Shown: in pieces, positions 1 through 7,586 of the stretch
How the letters are laid out: every line of letters starts with the position of its first letter
How positions within the stretch are numbered: position 1 is the first letter of the stretch
DNA from: an uncultured cyanobacterium
GTDB taxonomy: Bacteria; Cyanobacteriota; Cyanobacteriia; PCC-6307; Cyanobiaceae
Assembly (NCBI GenBank): GCA_903928835.1
Contig: CAIYSK010000095.1
Coordinates: forward strand, 1 to 12,206
Reading direction: 5' to 3'
DNA: 12,206 bases
Made by a program: the position numbers and the translations under genes
Notes under the pieces: generated by a model
What the model was told of the DNA's origin: nothing
What the model saw: only the letters and a program-made list of their open reading frames with translations
The model's database searches: none

Positions 1-96
1 AATGGACGCTTCGCCATGGTGGGGTTTGTGGCGGTTTTGGCGATTGAGCTGATCGGCGGCGACACCTTTTTGCACTGGGCAGGCCTGGTTCCCTAG
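1..96 (+). CDS. hli: High-light-inducible (Hli/SCP) protein, C-terminal end only
   Basis: The first 96 bases read in frame 1 as a 31-residue protein end followed by TAG; the beginning lies outside the window. It starts with NGRFAMVGF, the second half of the chlorophyll-binding helix motif (ExxNGRxAMxGF) of the Hli/CAB family, and continues through a hydrophobic helix to the end HWAGLVP. Hli proteins are single-helix thylakoid proteins that bind chlorophyll and carotenoid and protect photosystem assembly intermediates under light stress; that role comes from the family. The gene converges on the lipoprotein gene that follows, with only 12 bases between the two stop codons. The family call is secure despite the truncation, but which of the several hli paralogues this is cannot be told from the tail. 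Confidence 0.85.
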   Translation, partial: NGRFAMVGFVAVLAIELIGGDTFLHWAGLVP

Positions 97-108
97 ACCA
101 GCGGTGGC

Positions 109-612
109 CTAGGGCAGGGAGATGAGATCGATTTGCCATAGCCCATCACGGCTGACCTGAACGGCGAGCTCCTTGCCATCGGCCCGCATCGTGACCAGGC
201 TTGGTACCCCGGCCGGTTGCATGGGAATCGGCTGCAAACTCATCAGCGATCGGCGGTAAAGAACGAGCTCGGTGCGCCCTTCCAGTTGCCGCACGAGGGC
301 GAGCCTCTCGCCGCTGGTATCCACACCCACGCTGATCGGCTTGGCATCCCCTCGGTTGAGTCCCGGCACCGGGACGGGGGCGTTGCGGGCCACATCCAGC
401 AGGAGCACCTGGTCGCGGCCGCCCCGCCCGGTGATCACTGCCAGCCAGCGCCCGGAGAGGGAGGGGCCTCGATTGGTTCCTGCCATGGCCAATTGGCGAT
501 TGAGGGCCGCCATCGGCGTTGGCATGGCACCCATGCAGCCGCTGAGGAGGCCTGCGCTGGCGGCGATGGCGCAGGCAAGCCCCAGCTTGGTGGTGGCGCT
601 GGGGGCTCTCAT
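109..612 (-). CDS. Short TolB/WD40-like lipoprotein (downstream member of a pair)
   Basis: This is a 167-residue protein with a lipoprotein signal: an N-terminal Arg/Lys region, a hydrophobic stretch and the lipobox LSGC with the modified cysteine at residue 26. The mature part holds about three beta-blade-like units of the TolB/WD40-like type, marked by phrases such as SLSGRWLAVI, DTSGERLALV and RADGKELAVQV. Its ATG overlaps the stop of the preceding gene as ATGA (609-612), so the two are probably translated in a coupled way. It resembles that neighbour in layout and size, which suggests tandem duplication. A six- or seven-bladed TolB would need roughly twice this length, so a monomer would be only half a propeller. 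Function is unknown; anchoring in a membrane facing the periplasm is inferred from the lipobox. It lacks the TolB N-terminal domain and is probably not a Tol-Pal TolB. Confidence 0.85.
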   Translation of the reverse strand: MRAPSATTKLGLACAIAASAGLLSGCMGAMPTPMAALNRQLAMAGTNRGPSLSGRWLAVITGRGGRDQVLLLDVARNAPVPVPGLNRGDAKPISVGVDTSGERLALVRQLEGRTELVLYRRSLMSLQPIPMQPAGVPSLVTMRADGKELAVQVSRDGLWQIDLISLP

Positions 613-1175
613 GGAACGCTTGGCCCCCCCTGAACCGCCAGTCCGCCGGGGAGGTCTGGCTCGAGTTGGCCCGTGAGATCAAACAGTTGCACCCTTGATT
701 GGCCACCTTCGATCACCTCGATGGCGATGCGCTGGCCGTCAGGAGCAAGGCTGAGGCGTGCGGGCTGGCTGCCATTGGGCAGCGGCAGGCGCAGCAACTT
801 GCCGGTGGCGCGGTCTTCCAGGATCGCCACCCGTTCAGGTCCTTGTTGCACCAGGGCAGCGACGTAGCGGCCGTTCCAGCTCAGCGATGGTGAGCTGTGG
901 GGCTCGTGGCCGCGCAGATGGCGCAACGCCACGGTTTGACCGCCTGGTTGCTCCTGAAGCACCACCATGGCCTTGCCGCCCTGTTCCAGCACCGAAGCGA
1001 GGAACCGGCCATTGCCGCTGATGGCCGGGTCTTGACGGTCCTCGGCGCCAAGGGGCCCGAGGGGACCAACGCTTCGCCTGCCGAACAGCCCCACGCCTGA
1101 ACAGCTGGTTAAGCATGCCGCCAAGCCCAGGGCGATGGCTATTGCACGGGTACTAGCCAGGCCAGGGGCCCGCAA
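609..1175 (-). CDS. Short TolB/WD40-like lipoprotein (upstream member of a pair)
   Basis: This 188-residue protein has a signal segment ending in LTSC, with the lipid-modified cysteine predicted at residue 25. A short linker leads into three recognisable blade-like repeats, PAISGNGRFLASVLEQGG, PSLSWNGRYVAALVQQGP and LSLAPDGQRIAIEVIEGG, each matching the strand-turn pattern of TolB/WD40-like PD40 units. The start used is TTG at 1175; I see no ATG or GTG that would keep the signal peptide intact. It follows ycf66 by 36 bases and overlaps the next lipoprotein by 4 bases, so psbX-ycf66-lipoprotein-lipoprotein may be one transcription unit. No catalytic motif is visible, and blades of this kind usually bind proteins or peptides. 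The specific role is unknown. Confidence 0.85.
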   Translation of the reverse strand: MRAPGLASTRAIAIALGLAACLTSCSGVGLFGRRSVGPLGPLGAEDRQDPAISGNGRFLASVLEQGGKAMVVLQEQPGGQTVALRHLRGHEPHSSPSLSWNGRYVAALVQQGPERVAILEDRATGKLLRLPLPNGSQPARLSLAPDGQRIAIEVIEGGQSRVQLFDLTGQLEPDLPGGLAVQGGPSVP

Positions 1176-1211
1176 GCGGTGGTTGGGATGGTGGCTCAGT
1201 GCTCAGTCTGC

Positions 1212-2204
1212 TCAGTCGTCAAAGCGGGAGCTGTTGTCCCGCGGCCGGGGTCCGCCGCTCTGTGGACCGGGGTTTGGAGGCGTCATGGGGCTGAAGTCAG
1301 CGTCGCTGATGTTGGTATTGCTGCGCGAATCCGGGCTACGGAAATCAGGGGTCCTGGAATCAGTGGCGGCCGTGCCCGTGCCAGGGCGGCTGCCCCGGAT
1401 TGGGGTGCCCTGGGGCATGCTGCCGGCCGTTCGGGGGAAAGAGGGATCTCCCATCGGCCTGGCGCCAGGCTCGCTCGTTGAACTCGTTGCATTGCCCGGG
1501 CCACTCGCACCGCCAGGGCCCCGGCGGCTTGAGCGGGGCATGCCTTCGGGGCTGGCCATGGGCCGGCTGCCGCGGCGGGCTTCAGGGCCATCGTCGCGGT
1601 CCCTGCGACGGGCACCAAAATCGTTGGCAGGCTTAGCGCTCGCCTGGCCACCGGCACTGAAGCGACTGCGATCGGCGGTGCTCCAGTCATCTTGGGAGGC
1701 CGGGCGACGGCTTTCGGCGCGCTCCGGGATGGCTACCCGGCTGCTCCGCCTTGGGCGGTAGAGGTCTTCGCCTTCATCGTCGCCATCCCGAGCTGGGATC
1801 CGGCGTTTGAAGGGCTCGGGCTCATCGAAGCGATCGGCGTCGCCGTCTCCCCAGCTGCGGCCCCCCATGCGGGGCCGGAACGGACCTGCTGGGGCGGGTT
1901 CTTCGTCGTCGAAATAGGATGATCGGCGGGCTTGCTCGGTGGTGACGCCCCTCAGGCGCACACTCTCATAGGCAAAGAAAACCGCCGATCCAGCCAACAG
2001 AAACTGGCCAAATTGCAGGATCGGATCCAGGCGCCAGCCCTGGAAAAACAAAATGCCACCGCACAACAGGCCAATGGCGGCAAAGAAGACGTCGTAGTCC
2101 CTGGCCAGCGCTGGCTTAAAGCTACGCATGAAATAGAGAAGTGCCCCGCCCACCGCGAGCACAATGCCCACGATGCTGGCCCAATTGAGGCTGGCATTAA
2201 CCAC
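1212..2204 (-). CDS. ycf66: Ycf66 family membrane protein with long disordered tail
   Basis: The protein has 330 residues. The first ~95 match the Ycf66 family of cyanobacteria and plastids: an opening MVNASLNW, then three hydrophobic segments at about 9-26, 40-56 and 62-80 with an intervening RDYDVFFAA segment. The start is GTG at 2204, which puts the family N-terminus in place. Residues ~100-330 form a low-complexity tail rich in Arg, Asp, Pro, Gly and Ser (for example GDGDADRFDEPEPFKRR and RRGPGGASGPGN), probably disordered and exposed on one side of the membrane. The family has no firmly established function; linkage to photosynthesis is suggested by its presence in plastids and, here, by psbX immediately upstream. 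The tail holds most of the coding length and gives rise to long open frames in other frames that are not genes. Confidence 0.9.
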   Translation of the reverse strand: MVNASLNWASIVGIVLAVGGALLYFMRSFKPALARDYDVFFAAIGLLCGGILFFQGWRLDPILQFGQFLLAGSAVFFAYESVRLRGVTTEQARRSSYFDDEEPAPAGPFRPRMGGRSWGDGDADRFDEPEPFKRRIPARDGDDEGEDLYRPRRSSRVAIPERAESRRPASQDDWSTADRSRFSAGGQASAKPANDFGARRRDRDDGPEARRGSRPMASPEGMPRSSRRGPGGASGPGNATSSTSEPGARPMGDPSFPRTAGSMPQGTPIRGSRPGTGTAATDSRTPDFRSPDSRSNTNISDADFSPMTPPNPGPQSGGPRPRDNSSRFDD

Positions 2205-2260
2205 GGTGTGTCACCCGTAGGAGGCTCCGAGTTCGAAGCCCTGTTGATCGATTCACTGTA

Positions 2261-2293
2261 GGGACCCTCCCCGTCGGACGATCGGGAGGGCCC
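2261..2293 (-). terminator. GC-rich hairpin just downstream of psbX
   Basis: CCCTCCC (2265-2271) pairs perfectly with GGGAGGG (2284-2290), and an outer GGG/CCC (2261-2263 with 2291-2293) extends the stem past a single bulged A. The loop is 12 bases and can form a further small CGT/ACG stem. The hairpin starts 8 bases after the psbX stop on the minus strand and lies before ycf66. No T-run follows it, so it may be a partial terminator, an mRNA 3'-end stabiliser for abundant psbX message, or an attenuator. The pairing is seen directly; the role is inferred. Confidence 0.45.
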
Positions 2294-2300
2294 TAAGCAA

Positions 2301-2423
2301 TCAGAGTCGACGATCCAGCTGGTCGTTTTGGCTGATCAGCACGAGGGCAATGGTGATGGGCACCACCACGATCACCGCGCCCCAACCGAGGCTGCTCAGG
2401 AAGTTGGCGAGGGAAGGGGTCAT
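2301..2423 (-). CDS. psbX: Photosystem II reaction centre protein PsbX
   Basis: This 40-residue frame begins with ATG at 2423 and ends with TGA at 2301. The translation opens [17 protein letters not shown], continues as one hydrophobic helix (about residues 12-31) and ends [10 protein letters not shown], the typical PsbX pattern: a short polar N-terminus, one transmembrane helix, then a stromal SQxDQ-type tail. PsbX is a low-mass thylakoid subunit of photosystem II near cytochrome b559 and the QB quinone site; it influences plastoquinone exchange and dimer stability (family knowledge). The gene is shorter than usual ORF-calling cutoffs and easily missed. It lies upstream of ycf66 on the same strand, with a stable hairpin between them, and starts divergently from the YggT gene across a 90-base gap. 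I see no strong promoter in that gap; a TTGACT at 2473-2468 lacks a good -10 partner. Confidence 0.95.
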   Translation of the reverse strand: MTPSLANFLSSLGWGAVIVVVPITIALVLISQNDQLDRRL

Positions 2424-2513
2424 GGCACAGCCGGCTATTGGGCGACAAGCGTTGGGGAATCCTAGGGAGTCAAGCCGACTTCCTACGCTGATAGGCCAGC
2501 TGCTTAGAGCTTT

Positions 2514-2864
2514 GTGACGGCGCTTTCAGGCTTTGCATGGTCTGGGATGGTCCAGCCCTCATCCCTATTGGCCTGGGGGAACCTGTTGCTGGGCCTGGTG
2601 CTGTCGGGGTGGACGCTGCTGTTCCTATTCCGAATCGTGCTCACCTGGTATCCCCAGATTGATCTCACCAAGGGGGTGATGCGGTTGATCGGTGCCCCGA
2701 CGGAGCCCCTTTTGGCCCAGACCCGGCGCCTGATTCAACCGATCGGCGGCGTGGATGTGACCCCGGTGGTGTGGGTGGGGTTGATCAGCCTGTTTCGGGA
2801 GCTGGTGGTGGGCCAGCAGGGTCTACTCACCCAGTTGATCCTGCATTACCAGATGGCGGCTTGA
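2514..2864 (+). CDS. YggT/Ycf19 family small membrane protein
   Basis: With the GTG start the protein has 116 residues; an in-frame ATG at 2547 would give 105, and I cannot decide between them because neither has a clear ribosome binding site. Two hydrophobic helices (about residues 22-42 and 79-96) flank a conserved loop. The loop contains [32 protein letters not shown] and [15 protein letters not shown], which match YggT/Ycf19 proteins (RxxLxWxP, then P...R.....P.GG.D). Family members are integral membrane proteins; in cyanobacteria and plastids relatives have been linked to nucleoid distribution and thylakoid function, but a biochemical activity is not established. The stop codon is only 4 bases from the accC stop on the other strand, leaving no room for a separate terminator. 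Confidence 0.9.
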   Translation: MTALSGFAWSGMVQPSSLLAWGNLLLGLVLSGWTLLFLFRIVLTWYPQIDLTKGVMRLIGAPTEPLLAQTRRLIQPIGGVDVTPVVWVGLISLFRELVVGQQGLLTQLILHYQMAA

Positions 2865-2868
2865 GGCC

Positions 2869-4224
<1,356 letters not shown>

Positions 4225-4238
4225 CCGCCGCGACTCAG

Positions 4239-4267
4239 CTGATACAGGCCGTTCCGGACTGTATCAG
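4239..4267. promoter_or_regulatory. Perfect 9-bp inverted repeat in front of accC
   Basis: CTGATACAG (4239-4247) and CTGTATCAG (4259-4267) are exact reverse complements separated by 11 bases. The repeat ends 14 bases before the accC ATG, in the 145-base gap shared with the divergent tRNA-Leu gene. The nearest -10-like element for accC is TATACC (minus strand, 4296-4291), which would place the repeat in the transcribed leader. It could be an RNA hairpin or a repressor operator. The dyad is seen directly; its role is inference. Confidence 0.55.
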
Positions 4268-4369
4268 TGCTCACCGGGCTGAAGCCGATAGGTATATTGC
4301 TGAGCCGGTGAACCCCATGGGGCAAACCGTGCCACCCGGAGGGGCTGTAAGGGCCCAGCCGAATCACAA

Positions 4370-4451
4370 GCGGATGTGGTGGAATTGGTAGACACGCACG
4401 TTTGAGGGGCGTGTGGCTTCGGCCTTGCGAGTTCAAGTCTCGCCATCCGCA
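4370..4451 (+). tRNA. trnL-GAG: tRNA-Leu(GAG)
   Basis: The 82 bases fold as a class II tRNA. The acceptor stem is GCGGATG (4370-4376) with CATCCGC (4444-4450) and discriminator A at 4451. The D arm is GTG/CAC around a loop containing GGTAGA. The anticodon stem CACGT/GCGTG surrounds TTGAGGG, placing the anticodon GAG at 4404-4406. The variable arm is a GGC-TTCG-GCC hairpin, and the T arm is GCGAG-TTCAAGT-CTCGC. It reads CUC and CUU leucine codons. CCA is not encoded, so it must be added by nucleotidyltransferase. A T-rich run (4452-4461) follows. The next gene on the same strand may start only 17 bases later. Confidence 0.97.
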
Positions 4452-4468
4452 TTTTTCTTTTCCACAAC

Positions 4469-5761
4469 TTGAGTCCTCGCGAGTCCTCCGCCAGCGCTGG
4501 TCCAGGAGCTGGTGAAGCCTCAGTGGGGATCGTGTTGGTCAGCAATGGCCCCGGCGAACTCTCGACCTGGGTCAGGCCCCTGGCCCAGCGCCTGCATCGT
4601 TCGATGCCGTTGCGCCCCCAGCACCCCGCGGCCCGCTGCAGCCTCCGGCTGGTGTTGGTGCCCTGCCCCAACGGCACCGGCTCGGAAGATCGGGCGGCTG
4701 GCCGCTGGAACCTGTTTGAGCGGATCAGCCCAGCCCGCCAGTTCTGGTCGCTGTTGCTGTGGCCCCAGCGGTTTGGCCCTTGGCCCAAGCAGGGGGTGGT
4801 GGTGTTCCTGGGGGGCGATCAATTTTGGACGGTGTTGCTCTCGGCGCGGTTGGGCTACCGCCACCTGACCTATGCGGAGTGGGTCGTTCGTTGGCCCCAA
4901 TGGAACGACCGCATTGCCTTGATGGGAAAGGTTGCGGCGGGACGCCTGGCGCCTCGTTGGTCGCCACGGGCAGCCGTGGTTGGCGATCTCATGGCCGACC
5001 TTTCAGAAGCGGCCCGGGGGGAAGCCCCCTTGCCCCCGGGCGAGTGGATCGCCCTGTTCCCGGGCTCGAAACGGGCGAAATTGAGGGTGGGCATGCCCTT
5101 TTTGTTGGAGACAGCGGATCGCCTCGCCGCCCTGCGCCCAGGGTGCCGGTTTCTGCTGCCGTTGGCCCCGACGGCCACGGTGGCGGACCTGCTCCACTAC
5201 GCAGGCCCCACCAATCCAATCGCAGGCTGCTACGGCTCTGGAGCCCCCCAGCTCGTGGGTGATGCCCTGGTGACCCCTGCGGGCACGCGCATCGCTGTGT
5301 TGCTGGAGAACCCGGTGCATGGCGCCCTAAGCCAATGCCAATTGGCGCTCACCACCGTTGGGGCGAATACGGCCGAGCTGGCGGCCCTTGGTCTACCGAT
5401 GTTGGTGCTCGTGCCCACCCAGCATCTGCATGTGATGCAGGCCTGGGATGGCCTGGCCGGTTTGCTGGGGCGCCTGCCGATGCTGCGCTGGTTCTTTGGG
5501 GTTGCTCTCACCGCCTGGCGCTTGCGCCATCGGGGTTTTCTCTCCTCGCCCAACATCGCCGCCGGCCGGTTGGTGGTGCCCGAGCGGGTTGGTCCGATCA
5601 CCCCGGAGCAGATTGCCCAGGAGGCCGCGGATTGGCTCGCCAGCCCGGGGCGGTTGGCCGGGCTCCGGGATGACCTGCGTAGCTTCAGGGGCCAGCCGGG
5701 GGCGGTGGCGAGTCTGGCTTCGATGGTGGAGGAGCTCCTGCCGGCTGGCTTCGATGCCTAG
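4469..5761 (+). CDS. LpxB-related glycosyltransferase-like protein (cyanobacterial type)
   Basis: This 430-residue protein has a two-lobed layout related to lipid-A-disaccharide synthase (LpxB, GT-B fold). Near the N-terminus [12 protein letters not shown] (24-35) occupies the place of the LpxB AGExSGD loop, followed by [19 protein letters not shown]. The C-terminal lobe opens with [10 protein letters not shown] (195-204, compare LPGSRxxE of LpxB) and has [19 protein letters not shown] (294-312), corresponding to the SGTATLE nucleotide-sugar site. Cyanobacteria carry such an LpxB-related family in addition to, or instead of, true LpxB; its substrate is not known to me. The reading frame begins at TTG 4469, 17 bases after the tRNA; GTG at 4523 or 4532, just before the conserved [10 protein letters not shown] strand, is also possible. 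Ribosome binding sites do not settle it. msrB follows closely. Confidence 0.82.
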   Translation: MSPRESSASAGPGAGEASVGIVLVSNGPGELSTWVRPLAQRLHRSMPLRPQHPAARCSLRLVLVPCPNGTGSEDRAAGRWNLFERISPARQFWSLLLWPQRFGPWPKQGVVVFLGGDQFWTVLLSARLGYRHLTYAEWVVRWPQWNDRIALMGKVAAGRLAPRWSPRAAVVGDLMADLSEAARGEAPLPPGEWIALFPGSKRAKLRVGMPFLLETADRLAALRPGCRFLLPLAPTATVADLLHYAGPTNPIAGCYGSGAPQLVGDALVTPAGTRIAVLLENPVHGALSQCQLALTTVGANTAELAALGLPMLVLVPTQHLHVMQAWDGLAGLLGRLPMLRWFFGVALTAWRLRHRGFLSSPNIAAGRLVVPERVGPITPEQIAQEAADWLASPGRLAGLRDDLRSFRGQPGAVASLASMVEELLPAGFDA

Positions 5762-5799
5762 GCTTGGCAAACTTGGCTTTGTTGGGGTTGGAGCCTTCC

Positions 5800-6288
5800 A
5801 TGTCTGAACTTTCCCAGAATTTCGCAGCCGAAAGCTCCGCAGTAGGCAGCGCCACAGAAGAAAGCCCCGCAGCATCGGCCTGTGGGGTGGAAAGCGGCTT
5901 GGCCCGGGGCGTGGCTGAGGAGGTGTGGCGCGATCGGCTTACCCCAGATCAGTTCCGTATTGCCCGACAAGGGGGCACGGAACGCGCCTTCACCGGGGCC
6001 TACTGGAACAACAAGGACACCGGGATGTACCACTGCGTGTGCTGTGGGGAAGAGCTGTTCAGTTCGGCTACCAAATTTGAGTCGGGCACCGGTTGGCCCA
6101 GCTTTTGGGATGGGGTGAGTGGCGGGGCAATCACCACCCTCACCGATAGCACCCATGGCATGGTGCGCACCGAAATTCGTTGCACCAATTGCGATGCCCA
6201 CCTGGGTCATGTGTTTAACGATGGCCCTGCTCCCACCGGCCAGCGCTACTGCGTGAACTCCGCCTCCCTGGCCTTCAAGAAGGCTTGA
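5800..6288 (+). CDS. msrB: Peptide-methionine (R)-S-oxide reductase MsrB
   Basis: MsrB reduces methionine-R-sulfoxide in oxidised proteins, using thioredoxin. The 162-residue protein carries all hallmarks: [26 protein letters not shown] opening, two zinc-binding Cys pairs (C79/C82 in CVCCGEELF and C128/C131 in [12 protein letters not shown]), the GTGWPSF motif, and the catalytic cysteine C151 in [10 protein letters not shown] chose ATG 5800 because GGAG at 5790-5793 lies 6 bases in front of it; a TTG at 5764 would add 12 residues without a visible ribosome binding site. Residues 1-40 are an Ala/Ser/Glu-rich extension with no family match, longer than in E. coli MsrB. It follows the LpxB-related gene after 38 bases and is probably co-transcribed. 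It looks cytoplasmic; I see no convincing export signal. Confidence 0.96.
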   Translation: MSELSQNFAAESSAVGSATEESPAASACGVESGLARGVAEEVWRDRLTPDQFRIARQGGTERAFTGAYWNNKDTGMYHCVCCGEELFSSATKFESGTGWPSFWDGVSGGAITTLTDSTHGMVRTEIRCTNCDAHLGHVFNDGPAPTGQRYCVNSASLAFKKA

Positions 6289-6294
6289 GCTCCC

Positions 6295-6324
6295 TCAAAA
6301 AGGGATGATCCCCATCAAAAAGGG
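6295..6324. repeat. Direct repeat of an A-tract motif between msrB and the PRC-barrel gene
   Basis: TCAAAAAGGG occurs at 6295-6304 and again at 6315-6324, exactly 20 bases apart, and GGGATGATCCC between them is nearly self-complementary. On the minus strand this gives two CCCTTTTTGA segments downstream of the PRC-barrel gene. A GGCCC/GGGCC pairing (about 6327-6357) precedes the first T5 run on that strand. On the + strand, GCCTT-CAAG-AAGGC (6271-6284) overlaps the msrB end. The 76-base convergent gap therefore probably holds terminator signals for both genes, but none is a textbook hairpin plus T-run. Confidence 0.4.
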
Positions 6325-6364
6325 TTAAGGCCCTCGCCAAGCCTGGGGTCTTCGGGGCCTGGGA

Positions 6365-7534
6365 TCACCAGGGATCGCCCAGGTCTTCGGCCTCCACATC
6401 GATGGGTTCTGGCTTGGGTTCGCGGCTGGTTTCTCTCCGGGACTCGGGCTGGGGTGCCGGGGAGCGGCGGGGTGCGCCCTGCTGGCGCTCATCCAGATAC
6501 TTGTTGTCCGGATAGCGCTCTTCTGGATACCGGTCTTGTGGATATCTGTCGTTTGTGGAGCGCTCCTGGGGGGCGCGTTCGTCCCGGGAGGGCTCGTTTT
6601 GGTAACGCTCTCGCGGATAGCGATCTTCGGGATAGCCACCTTCCTGAAAGCGGCCTTCCTGAAAGCGGCCTTCCTGAAAGCGACCCTGTTGATAGCGGTC
6701 GTCTTGGGAACGGGCTTCCGGCTCGTCGTCGAGGTAGCGGCGTTGGCGGAGGGGTTGCTGTTGGCGGCGCTCCTCCAGCTCGACGTACTCGAGCTCTTCT
6801 TGGGGTTCAAACGCCCTGCTGGTGGCGGGTTGGATGCGGCGCTGCTCCTGCACGCTGGGCTGACCGGCGGCCAATTGGTTTTCCACGGGCACCATGCCGG
6901 TGCGAAAACGCTCCCGTTCCTCCTGTTCCCAGCTCGGACCACCGATGCCGAGTTTTTCCAGCAGACCAGTGCCGAGTTGCTTGAGCTTCTCCTCAGCCCC
7001 TTCGTAAACAATGATCCGATCGGGTCCACTGCTCACGATTTCTTCCACGGTGAGCTCCCAGGTGCTCAGCACCCCTTCACCAAGGAGCGGCACCCCCACG
7101 GCCCCGATCACCAGGGTGGCGAGCTCACCGGTTTCGATGTCGAAGCTGAACCCCAAGACCCGACCCAGTTGCTCTCCGGCCTCGGTGATCACCTGGCAAT
7201 TGATCACCTTGGTGTAGCGCTCGGGGTTGAACCCTTCGCTTAAGGAATCGGCCGAATCCACCAGGATCACATCGCCTACTTGGCGAATGCGATCCAGGGG
7301 CATCCAGCGGGGCAGGCCTGGGAGGAAGCGGGTTAGGGGGTTGTCGCGCAGCCCAAGCGCCACCACTTCCCGGCGGTCGATATCGACGACCACCTCTCCC
7401 ACCACGCCCAGGCGGCGCCCCGAGTCACGGGTAATGACCTGGGTGCCCATGAGCTCCGAGCGCAGCCAAAGGCGGTCACGGGGAGCAGCGTTTGCGGCTC
7501 CAGGATCAGCAGAGGGAGGAATGGAGGAGGTCAA
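6365..7534 (-). CDS. Two-domain PRC-barrel protein with repetitive charged tail
   Basis: The protein has 389 residues. Two PRC-barrel-like domains lie at about 22-95 (LWLRSELMGTQVITRDSGRR, then VVDIDRREVVALGLRDNP) and 108-178 (KVINCQVITEAGEQLGRVLG, then FDIETGELATLVIGAVG). A short amphipathic helix (180-198) follows, then ~190 residues of low-complexity sequence rich in Arg, Glu, Gln, Tyr and Pro with short repeats (GRFQE three times, DRYPxxRY variants). PRC barrels are small beta-barrel binding domains found in RNA-processing (RimM), photosynthetic and cell-division-associated proteins; none of these roles can be assigned here. The start is TTG at 7534, 52 bases after the smc stop on the same strand, so it is very likely co-transcribed with smc. 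The closing segment IDVEAEDLGDPW is acidic and differs from the tail. Confidence 0.88.
   Translation of the reverse strand: MTSSIPPSADPGAANAAPRDRLWLRSELMGTQVITRDSGRRLGVVGEVVVDIDRREVVALGLRDNPLTRFLPGLPRWMPLDRIRQVGDVILVDSADSLSEGFNPERYTKVINCQVITEAGEQLGRVLGFSFDIETGELATLVIGAVGVPLLGEGVLSTWELTVEEIVSSGPDRIIVYEGAEEKLKQLGTGLLEKLGIGGPSWEQEERERFRTGMVPVENQLAAGQPSVQEQRRIQPATSRAFEPQEELEYVELEERRQQQPLRQRRYLDDEPEARSQDDRYQQGRFQEGRFQEGRFQEGGYPEDRYPRERYQNEPSRDERAPQERSTNDRYPQDRYPEERYPDNKYLDERQQGAPRRSPAPQPESRRETSREPKPEPIDVEAEDLGDPW
6641..6685 (-). repeat. Three 15-bp tandem repeats inside the PRC-barrel gene
   Basis: TTCCTGAAAGCGGCC (+ strand) appears twice exactly (6641-6655, 6656-6670) and once with one change (6671-6685). 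It encodes GRFQE three times in the tail of the PRC-barrel protein. Because the unit is a multiple of three, copy-number change would keep the frame. Degenerate relatives encoding RYP-type units surround it from about 6495 to 6700. Confidence 0.85.
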
Positions 7535-7586
7535 AGAACGGGTTCAGCCTTGGCCCTGTCGATCCATTGTGGCGTAAGCCCCTAGC

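Noticed and set aside
146..706. 186-residue minus-strand open frame
   Set aside because: It overlaps both lipoprotein genes in another frame and is rich in Arg, Gln, Gly and Pro, as expected of an out-of-frame shadow.
1135..1761. 208-residue + strand open frame
   Set aside because: It is antisense to the ycf66 tail and the start of the lipoprotein gene, low in complexity and without recognisable features.
4313..4322. CCCCATGGGG palindrome between accC and the tRNA
   Set aside because: It is a 10-base self-complementary word without a loop or partner element. In GC-rich DNA this is not notable by itself.
4264..4788. 174-residue minus-strand open frame covering the tRNA
   Set aside because: It runs antisense through tRNA-Leu and the start of the LpxB-related gene, so it is not credible as a gene.
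6295..6324. Possible start of a CRISPR array (two repeats 20 bases apart)
   Set aside because: There are only two 10-base copies with a 10-base gap and no cas genes; they fit convergent terminator sequence better.
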